64,000 nt of DNA. Source: Epiperipatus broadwayi (taxonomy: Eukaryota; Onychophora; Udeonychophora; Euonychophora; Peripatidae). The translations under genes were made by a program, and so were the position numbers. Positions 38,936 through 51,445 of this stretch are shown piece by piece. Below the pieces are notes generated by a model. The model was given only the letters and a program-made list of their open reading frames with translations. It made no database searches and was not told the origin of the DNA. Position 1 is the stretch's first letter, and each line of letters starts with the position of its first letter. The DNA lies in the NCBI GenBank assembly GCA_028023455.1, contig JAQFVV010006627.1, positions 496,001-560,000 on the forward strand, read 5' to 3'.

Positions 38936-39163
38936 AAGATCGAGAAACACCATGGTCTTTCTTCTCAGTTCCTGATAAGGCAGAATGAATGTTTGTGTAA
39001 ATGATAAATATTTTTCCAATACATATATACAATTATGACAGACAAAAATAAAGCATGGCCCTTATTCCCAGGAGGCTGTAAAGTCACCAACCAAGGCAGC
39101 GGTTGGTGGCCGAAGGCGGAGGGTGCTAAGAATCCCCTGATTGTGGACCCAGGCTGCCATTTG

Positions 39164-40798
39164 ATGACGACTTTTTATTTAGGTACTTACAACTGCAGAT
39201 CACTTTCAAGTGAAGGAAGATTGCAAGAATTAGAAGAAGAATTGTCTTATATTAAATGGGACATTATTGGACTTTGTGAAGTTAGAAGAAAAGGTGAAGA
39301 AACAATTGATTTAAAAAGTGGACATATACTCTATTATAAAGGCACACATATTGGAAATACAAGTGGAGTAGGATTTATTATAAATAAAAAGTGGAAGAAC
39401 AATATTGTGGAGATTGATGGTGTATCGGACAGAGTTGCAAGATTAGTTATACAACTTAATAGCAGATACCAAATGCAGATAATTCAGGTTTATGCCCCAA
39501 CAAGTTCTCATAGTGATGAAGTAGTAGAAGATTTTTATATGGATGTACAAAAGGCTTTTGATCAGAGTAAACAACATTTTAAAATTGTTATGGGAGACTT
39601 TAATGCTAGAATTGGTAGACAAATGAAAGATGAAATTGCTGTAGGTAATTTTGGTTATGGTAATAGAAATGAGAGAGGACATAGACTTGTGGAGTTTGCA
39701 GAAAAAGAAAAACTTTATATTATGAATTCATTTTTTGAGAAAAATGTTAAAAGGAAATGGACATGGAAGCATCCAAATGAAGGTACAGCAGAATTGGATT
39801 ATATTTTGACTAACAGGAAATACATATTTCAAGATTGTAATGTTCTTAATAAATTTAACACAGGAAGTGATCATCGATTAGTAAGGTGTAAGTTACGTGT
39901 TAATGTAAAACTAGAGAGACAAAAATTATTGAGAAAAACAATATTTACAGTTGATATTCCTAATCTTCAGAAACATTCTAATGAATTTAAATTAGAAATT
40001 ACAAATAGGTTTCAAGTGTTAGGAGATTTTGAACATGATTTAGATTTGAATGAAATTAATATGAAAATAACTGATACACTTTTAAAAACTGCAACAAAGA
40101 TAGCTGGTAGAAAAAAGCAGCAATTGACTAATAAAATTTCTACTGAGACTAGAGAATTTATGAAGAAAAGAAGGAATATGAAGATATACAAAAATGATGT
40201 TTTAAAAAGAATTGAATATCTCGAATTTTGTAAAATGGTACAGAAAAAAGTTGAAAATGATATAAGAAAGTATAACTGTGAAATAGCAAGGAAAGCTGTA
40301 GAAGAAAATAAAAGTCTCAAGAATGTTAAACAACATTTTGTTATTGGTAGGAAATTTATATCTGCAATAAGAAAAAAAGATGGAATTATTACTAAAAAGA
40401 GAGATGACATCATGAAATTGGTAGAAGATTTTTATCAAGAATTATATAGTAATAAAGAACAAGTACCTTCTATATCTATTACATCTTTTGAATTGCCCAG
40501 AATTTTAAATGAAGAAGTGAGACATGCAATTAAATGTATGAAGAAAGGAAAGGCTCCAGGAAATGATGGAATTATAATTGATATATTAAAAGAAGGAGGT
40601 GAAGAAATAGAAACAATTTTAGCAAAGTTATATACCAAATGTCTAAATGATAAAGATGTACCGGAAGATTGGAAGAATGCAGTAATAATATTAATATTTA
40701 AAAAAGGTGATAAAGAAGATATTAGAAATTACAGACCTGTCAGCCTTTTATCAGTTTTATATAAAATTTTTACCAAGATAATTACAACTCGTCTATAG
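39164..40798 (+). CDS. RTE ORF, 5' part: AP-like endonuclease and RT fingers
   Basis: The frame is open from 39035, but I prefer the ATG at 39164 because it directly precedes the endonuclease fold (LGTYNCRSL). The upstream part (39035-39163) is also conserved in the antisense copy, so an earlier start is possible. Exonuclease-endonuclease-phosphatase motifs in order, residues from 39035: GTYNCRSL (50-57), the metal-binding Glu in GLCEVRR (79-85), VYAPTSS (152-158), GDFNARIG (187-194), AELDYILTN (252-260), GSDHRLV (277-283). These nick the target DNA. The reverse transcriptase starts near residue 485 (KKGKAPGNDG, NYRPVSLLSVLYKIF). The frame ends at TAG 40796-40798. Translation would give the endonuclease without the RT catalytic site unless the stop is read through. 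Confidence 0.9.
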   Translation: MTTFYLGTYNCRSLSSEGRLQELEEELSYIKWDIIGLCEVRRKGEETIDLKSGHILYYKGTHIGNTSGVGFIINKKWKNNIVEIDGVSDRVARLVIQLNSRYQMQIIQVYAPTSSHSDEVVEDFYMDVQKAFDQSKQHFKIVMGDFNARIGRQMKDEIAVGNFGYGNRNERGHRLVEFAEKEKLYIMNSFFEKNVKRKWTWKHPNEGTAELDYILTNRKYIFQDCNVLNKFNTGSDHRLVRCKLRVNVKLERQKLLRKTIFTVDIPNLQKHSNEFKLEITNRFQVLGDFEHDLDLNEINMKITDTLLKTATKIAGRKKQQLTNKISTETREFMKKRRNMKIYKNDVLKRIEYLEFCKMVQKKVENDIRKYNCEIARKAVEENKSLKNVKQHFVIGRKFISAIRKKDGIITKKRDDIMKLVEDFYQELYSNKEQVPSISITSFELPRILNEEVRHAIKCMKKGKAPGNDGIIIDILKEGGEEIETILAKLYTKCLNDKDVPEDWKNAVIILIFKKGDKEDIRNYRPVSLLSVLYKIFTKIITTRL

Positions 40799-41992
40799 AG
40801 AACTTTGGATTTCCACCAACCAAGAGAACAAGCTGGATTTAAAAGTGGTTTTAGTACAATAGATCATATCCAGGTATTGAGAGAAGTCATAGAAAGGACA
40901 AATGAATATGAGTTGTCATTATGTTTTGGATTTGTAGATTATGAAAAAGCATTCGATTCTATACACATTTCTTCAGTGATTAAAGCATTGGATCATCAAG
41001 GTATAGATCCAGGATATTGTCATATTTTAAAGAATATTTATAAAAATGCAACAGCAACAATTAGATTACATAATGATACTGGAAAAATCAACATTGAGAA
41101 AGGTGTAAGGCAAGGTGACTCCATATCTCCAAAACTTTTTACAGCAGTGCTGCAAGAAGTATTTTGTGGATTAAAATGGGAAACTAAAGGAATGAAAGTA
41201 AATGGAAAGTATTTAAGTCATTTAGATTTTGCAGATGATGTAGTTGTTTTTGCAAATAATGCTTCAGACCTGCAGGAAATGTTGCAGGAGTTAGCAGATG
41301 AAAGTAGAAAAGTAGGACTAAAGATAAATGTTAAAAAGACTAAAGTAATGTTTAATCGATTTGCTCAAAATATGAAAATAAAGATTGATTATGAAGAATT
41401 AGAAGAAGTTAACAGTTACAAATACCTAGGTCAGATTATTAATACAAATGGAAACATAATGGAGGAAATTAATCATAGAATTAAACTTGGTTGGAGTGCT
41501 TTTGGTAGAAATAACTTGATACTAAAAGGAAATATGCCTATGTGTTTGAAAAGAATGGTTTTTAACAAATGTGTTTTACCAGTTCTTACTTATGGATCTG
41601 AGACTTGGACACTTAATAGAAGAGCAATACAGAGACTTCAGACCACTCAAAGGAGTATGGAGAGATGTATGTTGGGAGTAACAAGAAGAGATCGAAAACG
41701 CAATGTATGGGTAAGACAACAAACAGGTGTTACTGACCTTATTGAAAAAATTAAAAGATTGAAATGGAGTTGGGCTGGACATATTGCTAGAAGAAATGAT
41801 AATAGATGGACAATTGAAATTTTAAACTGGATTCCAAGAGATTGTAAAAGACCCAGAAAGAGACCACATGTGAGATGGATGGATGAAATAAGAAAATGTG
41901 CAGGGGTGTTGTGGAAAAGAGAAGCTAAAGATCGGAGAAGATGGATTAAACTTGGAGAGACCTTCATCCTGCAGTGGATTGATAATGGTTGA
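40799..41992 (+). CDS. RTE ORF, 3' part: RT palm/thumb and C-terminal region
   Basis: Same frame as the 5' part, separated by a single TAG, so one gene with one nonsense mutation. RT motifs: REQAGFKSGFSTIDHI, then the first catalytic Asp in FVDYEKAFDS, GVRQGDSISPKLF, and LDFADDVVVFA with the catalytic Asp pair. YKYLGQII is at the thumb. The post-RT part (YGSETWTLN, RSMERCMLGVTRRDR, LKWSWAGHIARR, RPHVRWMDEI) is the usual RTE C-terminus. All catalytic residues are kept. The only start here is an internal TTG or ATG, so this piece is not likely to be made by itself. Confidence 0.9.
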   Translation, partial: RTLDFHQPREQAGFKSGFSTIDHIQVLREVIERTNEYELSLCFGFVDYEKAFDSIHISSVIKALDHQGIDPGYCHILKNIYKNATATIRLHNDTGKINIEKGVRQGDSISPKLFTAVLQEVFCGLKWETKGMKVNGKYLSHLDFADDVVVFANNASDLQEMLQELADESRKVGLKINVKKTKVMFNRFAQNMKIKIDYEELEEVNSYKYLGQIINTNGNIMEEINHRIKLGWSAFGRNNLILKGNMPMCLKRMVFNKCVLPVLTYGSETWTLNRRAIQRLQTTQRSMERCMLGVTRRDRKRNVWVRQQTGVTDLIEKIKRLKWSWAGHIARRNDNRWTIEILNWIPRDCKRPRKRPHVRWMDEIRKCAGVLWKREAKDRRRWIKLGETFILQWIDNG

Positions 41993-42006
41993 TGATGATG
42001 ATGATG

Positions 42007-44410
42007 TAGAGAAATAGGCGAATGTTTTATTATGAAAATCAAAGACAGGACAAAGTACCAATGAGGGACAGAAAGATAGCATTTTTTTTGGTAGTTTTTG
42101 GTTTAATTTCTTTATTTAAAAAAAATGACGTTTATTAGTAGTTTTATGAAAATCCAAGCATACTTTACAATCATGTGGTTTCATTTTCGAAGTGAAAATT
42201 TTTGCTGCAGATCTCCAAAATACTATGTACTAGATCCGTGTATAAGTTCTTTTTTTGCCGAAGAAAGTCGTGTACAAGATCCGTGTACATATTATTTTGG
42301 TCAGATCAAAAGATTACAAATTATCAGCGGATTGATACGAATGTGAAAGCAGGTGCAGAGGGTCTAGTACATGCTCTGTCTTGCAGCTTTAATATTCAAG
42401 TACCATTATTTCAATATCTGTATTCACAACTTGACATTATTCACTTTAAATAAATACAATTAAAATGATCAATTATTTATTAGGATAGAGATTATCTTCA
42501 GCCCTAATAAATGATGTATAATAATCAGTAATATATTTTTCTGAAGTGGAATATGCCCTAGTTGTAAGTGTGAAAGTTTGATACTTATAAACCAAATTGT
42601 AATAATTTAACAGTTTATGCATTGCATAACATATATATATATATATCCAGTCAGTATCTATTTAATTCAGGATTAATATTTCTCCAGGTTTTAATTAATC
42701 CAGTTTCTGCAATCAATGCCTCTCTTTCTTAACATCATTTTAGCAAAAACTTTTAAATTATTTCTATAGCTGACAAGGATATTCTCTATTATAAAATATT
42801 GGGATTTCTGCTTTAACCATCAGTCTGTAATAGTCTTCACACATCATTAACATTATATAATAGAAAATTTGTGAACAAATCATAACCAAGTTTTTATTTT
42901 AATTTTAACAGCATCAAGTACATTACATATTTTGCATCCCTAAATTTGTTTGTATATATATATATGTATGTTTATTGTATAATATATTTGATGCTGCTAA
43001 AATAGAAAACTTTTCTATGTAATTTATTTGTTTACAATTTTTCTGCTATATGATCTTAATGATGTATGAAGACTTCTACAGTCTGACTGATGAACCAGAG
43101 ATCTCAGTAGTCTGTAACAGAGGAAATGTCCTCATCAGCTATGGAGCCTAGTCTAGGTTCCCAGTCATCCCCATAGGTATTAAGCTTTTCAATTTATTAG
43201 TTGTTAAGAAAAAAAAAGGAAATTTGTCTCCAATTTTTCTGAATGCTGACAAATATAATCACCTCTTTCTGTATTTTTTTTTTAAAATCTCAATAAAATT
43301 TTTATAATGTTTTTGTCTTCACTAATGGGCATTTTTTGTTGAAATCGATGTATTCAATATATGAAAATGTTAAAATTTTATTTATACATTTATGTGTATG
43401 CATCTGTTTGCATATATATTCGTACATATATTTAAAAATTACTTTATTGCATATATTCATATGTAGATATTTTTACTGCATGAAAATGTGAGCAGTGAAT
43501 AAATATTAATAATTAATACTGCAATAATACAGCAGAGGCATACAATGGAATTTATAAAAGAATATTCAATTCACTTATTTCCGTATTACCGGTTAATACA
43601 CGCGCGCACACAATTCATTATAAATATATTTTTGTAGTGAACAATTTTATGTCATTATAAATCTTGGCATACTGTTTTATATCACTTTGTTTTATGTTAA
43701 TCTGAATTCGAATGCTGGTAATGTAAAATTTGGAAATTGTTGTGGGAATTCCAAACAAACTAGAATTTTTTTTTCAGATAAATAGTCTGTAACAACATAG
43801 CTAGCTATTTTAAATAGATTTGTAAATGATTATCTAGCTATTCTCAGCTAGACAGTAAAACAAGGATGAAAAACTTTTAATCTTCCCAGCATTTGGTAAA
43901 CGTGATGATTAATAGTTTATTTTTTGATAGTTGATTGAGCAGCCTTTGTTCAGTAGTGAATTTAAATTTAAAGTCTCTTATTTATTTTACAGCATTTATC
44001 ACTTAATTATTAATCCAACTGTGGCACATAACTAGAGCAATCTATGCTTACAGCAATTAAGATTATTTATGAAAAAAAGAGAAAGACTAAATACATTTCT
44101 TATTGCCCCTAATTAAGAAAAGTATTGCAAGGTATAACAATTTTCATTTACATCTTTTACCAGTATATTTGTAATGATTTTATATAAAGATATTTTTACA
44201 ATTGGCTAAGAGCTATTCATAATTTATAAACACTTTTTGTTATATGTAGGACTATTTCAGTTTTCATTGGATTTTTCTCTCCAGCAAATCTTTAAATTTA
44301 TAAATATTTATTTTTAATTGTAATCATTATTATCAGCCATACTTAACTCCTAAAAGAAGAAAAAAAATAATAAGAGAAAAAATAAAAAGTTAAGGTTGAG
44401 TTTTACCATT
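42007..44410. other. AT-rich non-coding DNA
   Basis: Short frames only. The 73-codon frame at 42125-42346 contains a small repeat (gtac-agatccgtgta at about 42226 and 42273) and no recognised domain. Confidence 0.5.
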
Positions 44411-44416
44411 AATATT

Positions 44417-44617
44417 TTTTATTAGTCATAAATTAGACTAGAGATTATATTTAATGAATAGTAATGTAAGTTTCAGTACACCATTCTCACCCTCCACATA
44501 GGTATTAAAATCTGATAGAAACCAGTCTCTATCTTGCATGAGAGTGGTGTAGTGAAAATTATACTGCAGAAATATTCATTAAATCGACAATCTCTAGTCT
44601 AATTTATGACTAATAAA
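44417..44617. repeat. Inverted repeat, arms about 42 bp
   Basis: tattagtcataaattagactagagatt (44419) pairs with its inverse at 44589-44617, and tttaatgaat with attcattaaa extends the stem. The spacer is about 118 bp. Could be a MITE overlapping the tandem repeat below. Confidence 0.8.
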
Positions 44618-45265
44618 AAGTTATTAATATATTCTCATCAATTGATTTGTGTCAAAGTTATGAGAATAGTAAGTTTGACATTTATTAATTAAATTGTAGA
44701 ATTCCCTATCTATATATACTAAATGATAAAGATATGTGTAAGAGAATGTGATCAGTGCCAACTGATGAGTGCTGGTTCAGCAAGAATTGTGCATTGTAGG
44801 GATCATAAATCTTTTTCACACATCTTTGGTCATATATTTATGATTACATGCCTCCACTAAGCATTGAAAGTGGCTAAAAACCAGTCCCTACCTTGCATGA
44901 GATTGATGTAGTGTAAATTAGACTATAAAAACAATTCATTAAATGGATAATCTCTAATTTATGATTAATAAAAATTATAATATATTTCAATCAAGTAGTT
45001 TATGTGGAAATTGTGAGGGTAATAAGTTTGACACTTATCAATTAAACTATAATACTTCCCTATCTATATATACTAAACAATGATAGATATGTGAATGAGA
45101 ATGTGTTCTGGAACAACTGGTTTAGCATTAAATGTACATCTTGGAGATCATTTGTCTTTTTTACATACACCCCTTCACAAGGTGTTAAAAATGAATAGAA
45201 ACCAGTCCTTACCTTGCATGAGAGTAGTGTAGTGAAAATTATATTATTCATTAATTGGATTTTAC
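44478..45265 (+). repeat. Tandem repeat, about 320-360 bp, 2.3 copies
   Basis: aaccagtc-t-cttgcatgagagtggtgtagtg occurs at 44519, 44878 and 45199. Also repeated in order are aatctctagt-taatttatgactaataaaaa and ccctatctatatatactaaa. Copy 1 has an extra stretch (ctgatgagtgctggttcagcaagaa) that is shorter in copy 2. Confidence 0.85.
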
Positions 45266-45473
45266 CACGACTATATAAATAATTTATGAAGCAGAGCAAG
45301 CCCATATTATTCTATTCCATTTTGATCTTTTAATCTGCTTGTTTGATATTTTGCAATGCTGTTTTTAAATTTTTTTCGCACAAAATCTTCAGTACTATTA
45401 TCTTCAGCATTCTAGTAAAAATGATCAATATTATATATATATTCTAATGTTCTCAAGAATAAATAAATTCATA

Positions 45474-45557
45474 ATATTATTTCCAGGAGCTTCCATGTAA
45501 TAAAAAATAATAGCTAAATAACTATTTCAGTACAATAACAAATACTTTTCTCAGATC
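45474..45557 (+). repeat. Dispersed repeat shared with 54901-55394
   Basis: attatttccaggagcttccatgtaataaaaa...tttcagtacaataac matches the termini of the TIR element at 54.9-55.4 kb over about 80 bp. It lies just beyond the 3' end of the Penelope-type remnant. Confidence 0.75.
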
Positions 45558-45699
45558 ATTTTTTTCAAATCATAAGAATGTTTGCGGTGAGATTTAAAAT
45601 TATTTTTTTCTTTTATTATTTTCTCCTCAGTCTTAAATTCTATTGGTTGAGAAGTTTTAAATAATATTTTATCCTCCAATAGCTTCTTCAAATATTGTT

Positions 45700-46010
45700 A
45701 ATTTTCTTTAATTAACACTTTTCATTTATGCTTTTAGCCTATTAAAAATATTTATACCTTCCCTTAGCAGTCTGTGGTCATACTGTTCAATTTTTGCCAG
45801 AATAAAATTGATGTCATGGTTTGTTAATTTAATGTGTGAATAAATAGCTGATGAATTAGATTTTTTTCTAATTACCAAAATGTGTTCTTCCTTTCTTATG
45901 TTTATTCTATGATTTGTCTGACCAATGTTTGAATGTAAACAAACTCCACATGGAATTTCATATACACCATGAGACTCCAAGGAATTTTATCTCTAGAGCA
46001 TGGAATATTT
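45700..46010 (-). pseudogene. Penelope-type GIY-YIG endonuclease remnant
   Basis: Minus-strand frame 45980-45726 starts SHGVYEIPCGVC and continues NIGQTNHRINIRKEEH, then SAIYSHIKLTNHDINF. This is the GIY-YIG nuclease found at the C-terminus of Penelope-like retroelements, including the Cys pair in the insert between the two halves of the motif. YIG reads NIG here. No RT is recognisable upstream. A different Penelope family from the one at 60-64 kb. Inactive fragment. Confidence 0.8.
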
Positions 46011-49000
46011 ATATTAATATTAAGAAGTATATGTTTATTCATGCATTGACTGAAGCAATAAGAATAGGAAAAAAAAACATTTTTATTTTTAAAATAAAGT
46101 AAATAATGAATTGTCTCATTTTCTTTATTATTAAATACAATGTGGCAATATTTTTTTTTTTCAATATTTTTTTCTCTCTTATTGTCAAGAAATTATCATC
46201 TCTAATTATTTTAAAGTTTTTAAATCAATATTAACTTTAAATATGTTCTAAAATATTTTGTAAAATTTTAAACAATTATTTTTAGAAAATATTGTATTAT
46301 GTACATCAGACTTGGAAAGGATAATAAAGAAAGAATAAAATATATGTGCTTTTTTCATAAATGAAAGAAATTTTATTAATATATACATAAATGTGTATGG
46401 TACTCTGAGATGAAAAATAGCCAGTGGCATATTATAAAAGTTATTTACAAATTGTACTTTTTTTTAGTGTGATTGCATATGACCCTCAAAGATGGCAATA
46501 TGTCTGGAGAATATTGTAAAATTTAAGGATTTTAATATTTTTTTGTTTCTTTATATTTTTCTTTGGATAGTATATAACTGAAATCATGTAGTTGGATAAA
46601 ACATAGTTCATGGCTCCACTGAGTAATATTTATATAAAAATAATATGTGTATGTCATTTTAAATTTTTAATAAAGTTTATCTATGGACAAAAATATTAGA
46701 TTATATATTTCTATAGTGCTGATTTAAGGACCATAGAAAGCAAATGATAGACATGAAAAAATGATACTTGAATAAATAATGAATTGAGAGTTCTATTGAA
46801 TGTTACTATTTACATGGTCTTATAAAAGTATAATACACTGTATAACTTCAGTATCATTCTGATTTCTTTCCAGAATTTTCATTTTATAAAATTAGATTTT
46901 CAATTTCTGGTTGATATTTATTTAAAGAATAATTTTATGATATATATATATAAATTATTTAAATCAAATTTTCTAAATGCAATGTTTCATACAATTTAAT
47001 CTATTGTTACTATGCAAAATATTTTGATGATATTATTAATAAAATGTTTAGTTTAGATGTGTAATTACTTTTGTTGTTGTTATTTAAAATTACAGAAATT
47101 TTCTGACAAACCTGGATTTTTTTTTGTAATTATTTATTATTAAATGCAAATTATTAACTGATTTTCATATCCACTATTTGTTATATTATTTCCCATCATT
47201 TATCTAATTTTATGAAATTATTAAATTATGTATTGAAACTTGATGCTTAAATTGTTCTTACTATTGACTTGATTAATGGATTTAAATTTGTGCTAATAAT
47301 CAACCTATCAAGATGTCTTCTCACATCAGTACACTTAATTCCATTGCACTAACTGAATAATGGGGTAAAACAAAATTTGCTTTACAGTTGATTAGCATTC
47401 CAGCTTCAACACATCATTAACTGAGTTCTTTAAGAGTAGAACAAATTGTTTTAAATTGGAGGGACATAATTGTATAAATTAATCATTTATTCAAAATTTG
47501 TGTTTGCATGAGTTAATATATGTGAGTGTGTGCACTACATTTTTATTTTCAAATGTCATTAATTATTATCTGTTACTAATAGGGTTATTGTTAAATAATA
47601 ATGACTTATTAATCACTAGAATTTTTCTTTGTACTCATGACTTATTTTCTCTTTAGATTTTCAAAATATTTTTCAAACCAGTTATTTTTATTTTTTGAAT
47701 ATAATTTGTTTTATTAAACATGTTTATGATTATCACATTAAAAAAGAAAAAAAAAACTATAGACATAAAAAGTAAAGAATGAAGTTAACAGAATTGAATA
47801 AAATAAAACATGATAAAAATAAAATAATTCTAATAATACAGTGTGATTCTGAGCTTCAAACTCATTATATTGAGCCATTTTGATCCAGGATTTGTCTTAC
47901 AAGTGAGACAAAAAGATTACTTCCTACCTGCGGAATTGGATAAGGTGGTAAAATAAGGCAATATTTTTAAAAAAATGTTTTAATAAATTAGTATCAGGAA
48001 AGGGTCTGAATAAAATAAATATCTGAGGATGTGTTTTCTCTTCAATCAAAATTCATTCAATTCTAAATAAATCTCACTAGTTATACACTTGTCATAAAAT
48101 TATGTAATTCTACAAAACTTATGCCATTCAAGTTAATATGAAAAGGTAAAGATAACACTAGAATAAGTCTTAAAAACACTGAGCTAGCTTTCAGCAGATT
48201 GCTGCCAGAATCATAGTGCTGAATAGAACTGCATATATATATAGTGGTGAAGACCAATATGTAAATAAGACACAGTTTATAAATTAGATGTTTCATTTTT
48301 TCAATAATCGTACACAGTAATCTTTGCTATTGATAGAATGAGGATCCCTTGCAATAGCCCAAGCTTCTTTAGATATCATCCCTCTCTGCATATAGGGTAA
48401 AAAGATGTGTCTATAGCCAGCTCATGATCAAAAAAGATCGATTTGTACTCATGATTTAACTTTGGCTTTATTATATAAATATATGTTAGTGGATTATATT
48501 AATCATTCACTCTCAAAGTTTTATCACATAATCATTTATTACACAAATGGTAATCTTCTTATATCTCAGCTATGAAATAAAGAATAATATTTATCAGGAA
48601 GTGCTGAATATGTTGTAATTTAATTTTCTAGAATGTTATTAAATGATAAAACTAATAAATATTATATGCTGATGCATTACAAGATCACTTTCCAAGTTGT
48701 TGTTAACACACTCAGGAGATGAACCATTAGATCCAGATCCAAGATCAGGATATAATTCAGAAACTACTCTGGGAATATGAACAAAATAGCATTGGTTATG
48801 GATTTAATAAGGACTACCATCTAATGTCTGTTTATTATTTAGATAACAATAAACGGCAGGATTTCAAATCTATATTCTATTTATTAAATGAAAACTTTTT
48901 AATAACTATGTTTTTATTTTGTCTATTTAAGAAAGTGGCCAAATTTTAGATTCTAAACTATTTATTTTACAGTTAACAAAATGAATTATTTTTTTCTAAA

Positions 49001-50325
49001 AGATGATAATACAGTATTTTGTAACATCTATTATAAACTTTCTTGAGCACTAACACAAAGTAATCAGATATGTGTTATTGACTTTTCATAGTATTGTTTT
49101 TCTATATTTCTAGAATAAATTCTGATCAGCTTGTCTGTCAGTCATTCATTACCATAAAAGAATCTTACAAAAGTAAAATTTTATTTAGAAAAGATGCAGT
49201 AGAAATATATAAGTGGAACATTTTTAGGGTTTTAGAAATCCTTTTTTTTTTTTTTTTACATAATTAAAACTTGGTTATATAATGTTTTGTTGCTTTCTAT
49301 GGGATCCGGATTGTAAGCTAGAATTTATATTTACAATAAATAATTTAATTAACATTGGAATTTTTATTTCTTTGCATTTGCATATCAAACTGGACTCATA
49401 AAAAAAGTATATGTTGTAAAAATAAATTTTTAGGATAAATAGTGGAAAAAGTGAAAGAAGGAATATTTGTTACATATCAAATAAGAAAGTGGATATATGA
49501 CTAGTTAAGTAAACTGAAAAAAAGAGGATATTATAGTCTCTTTATTGTCAAAGTTTTGACAGTTCATAAGACAGAAAACTATCACTGATGCTGCTTAATT
49601 CTGTAAAGCTATAGAAGAAAATGTCTTTAAATATATTTTTAGATTTTGAATCAGTCTTCCCAGAAATACATGAGGTAATGCATGATAAATTGTCTGTGGT
49701 AAAAAGAAGATCCAGTAAGATGGCTTATTTCTGATATACTTTTACAAAACATGTTCTGAGTAATAAAATCTTTACTTTTTGTAACAATGTAAATATTTTT
49801 TTCTTCCAAAATTTAACTATGCATCATTTAAAAACATGAATAACAGAAAAAAATATATATTTATCAACACATTACAAAAAATACTATTGTTATTTATCAT
49901 GGAATAAAAAAAATAAATCCTATGTCAATCCTGGAGGGTTTTCAGCCTCAGTGAGGCTGGAGACTAAAAATTGTTCAAACTATACAATGATAGAAAGAGT
50001 TATCTTTCCAAAAGTTGTATATATATATATATTGTATCCAAAATGTTAGTCATCAGTAAATCGGCTCATGTTGGGAAGCCAAAAACTGCGACTGAAAAGT
50101 CTTACCTGGGTCATAACAGGTTAAAATTAAATGATACAATACAAGCTGTTACTACATAATCCGATCACAGCCAAGGTACACTGTAAAGACCCATCACACC
50201 ATTACATGAAGATATGTAAATTACCTAAATAAATTATATGACTCTTTTAATTAACTATTCTTCTAAAGATTGGATTTCAAATCTACATTCCCGAATTTTA
50301 ATTTATGATTTATAACTATTCTCTT
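46011..50325. other. AT-rich non-coding DNA
   Basis: No supported gene across about 4.3 kb. Small stem-loops such as cagcctca-g-tgaggctg (49946) are unremarkable. Confidence 0.5.
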
Positions 50326-50458
50326 CAATGACTATATCTTAAAAACTACACTCAGCACTTTCATTTATGATTTTATTTACTTGAGACTCCATGGTTATAT
50401 CTTAAAACTACACTCAGAACTTTAATTTATGATTTTATTTACTTGAGACTCAATGGGC
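50326..50458 (+). repeat. Tandem duplication, about 66 bp x 2
   Basis: tatatcttaaa-actacactcag-actttcatttatgattttatttacttgagactcaatg is present twice; a weaker third copy precedes it. Confidence 0.85.
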
Positions 50459-51094
50459 AACCATAGTCCAGATGGTATAATCTCTAAAACTGCTAAAGTT
50501 TATATGGTAAATATGATCCATTAAACAAGATAACAATAATTATAATCAGCTTCATAATATGTCTGGCTATAGCTCAGATACACTCAGGTTTTAATTACAG
50601 AAATGCTTTATAGGTATATGCTTTACAGTAAACGGTAAGAAGCATGAACTTTAAGTTCTTTCTTCATTAACTTGAATATCAAATCATAGCAATGAGGCTT
50701 TTTAATTATAATAGGAAAAGCATCAGTTATAGTATTTAAAAAAATAGGTTCATTTGTTATACTGACTAGCAGATTTATTTATTCATTTCAGTATAAAGAA
50801 TAGATTCTGGATTAAGTTGCAGAATTAGCAAGCAAAGCGGAGATGATGCAGAAGGTAAATGGGATTTTATTATATCTTGCACATCATGAATTGCCTAATA
50901 ACAAAAGTATTAAGATATTTTCTGAATAGTTCAGTAACCTTGCACATTTCATCAGGGACGATATATGACCTAATATTTATTATCTATGGTAGTAGTTTGG
51001 AGACCGTACTGCCGCCGTCAGATGGTGCTGCGACACCATCAACAACCAGCCTGAAAATTGCAAGTGATAAATTTTTTTTATGAAAGTGGCTGAA

Positions 51095-51395
51095 AATCGA
51101 CAAATAAAAATGCGGAAGGCAAAATATTTATAGCAAATACATCGAAAACTACAAATTATACAAAAAACACAAGAAAATGCTAAAAAAATCAAATAAAAAA
51201 AAAACCATGCAAATACGATCAAGAGCTACTCCCCCCCCCCAATCAAAATTTCTTCACTTAAATCAACAAATAAAAATGCCTCAGATAATATATGTACAGC
51301 AAATACATCGAAAAGTACAAATTATATAAAAAAAACAAGAAAATGCTAAAAAATTCAAATAAAACAAAAAAACCATGAAAATACGATCAAGAGAA
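51095..51395 (+). repeat. Tandem duplication, about 168 bp
   Basis: caacaaataaaaatgc, agcaaatacatcgaaaa, tacaaattata, acaagaaaatgctaaaaa, accatg and aaatacgatcaagag occur in the same order in both halves. A C10 run at 51229-51240 separates them. Confidence 0.85.
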
Positions 51396-51445
51396 AATTC
51401 ACAAAGAAGCATGGTGGAAAAAGAGCAGGAAAATACTAAAAGATC

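Larger units (their letters stand above)
38936..42006 (+). mobile_element. RTE-clade LINE, near full length
   Basis: Contains a 5' UTR shared with the antisense copy at 840-2800 (gatc-gagaaa, tctttcttctc, ggcagaatgaatg). A single reading frame for endonuclease plus RT follows, then a 3' end in (TGA/GATGAT)n at 41987-42006. The one-ORF layout with a short simple-repeat tail is characteristic of RTE elements. The 5' boundary is set by where similarity to the old copy fades. No convincing target duplication was found. One in-frame stop (40796-40798) is the only coding lesion. Confidence 0.9.

Noticed and set aside
38990-42020. Target-site duplication for the RTE element
   Set aside because: I compared the flanks and found no convincing repeat; RTE duplications are variable and short.
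42125-42453. Two overlapping open frames of 73 and 83 codons after the RTE
   Set aside because: No domain, no splice context, AT-rich composition; chance frames with a small internal repeat.
50810-50853. Possible 32-bp mini-exon between tgcag and gtaaat
   Set aside because: Too short and no neighbouring exon to support it.
51005-51045. gatggtgctgcgacaccatc stem-loop as an RNA element
   Set aside because: Single short hairpin with no supporting context.
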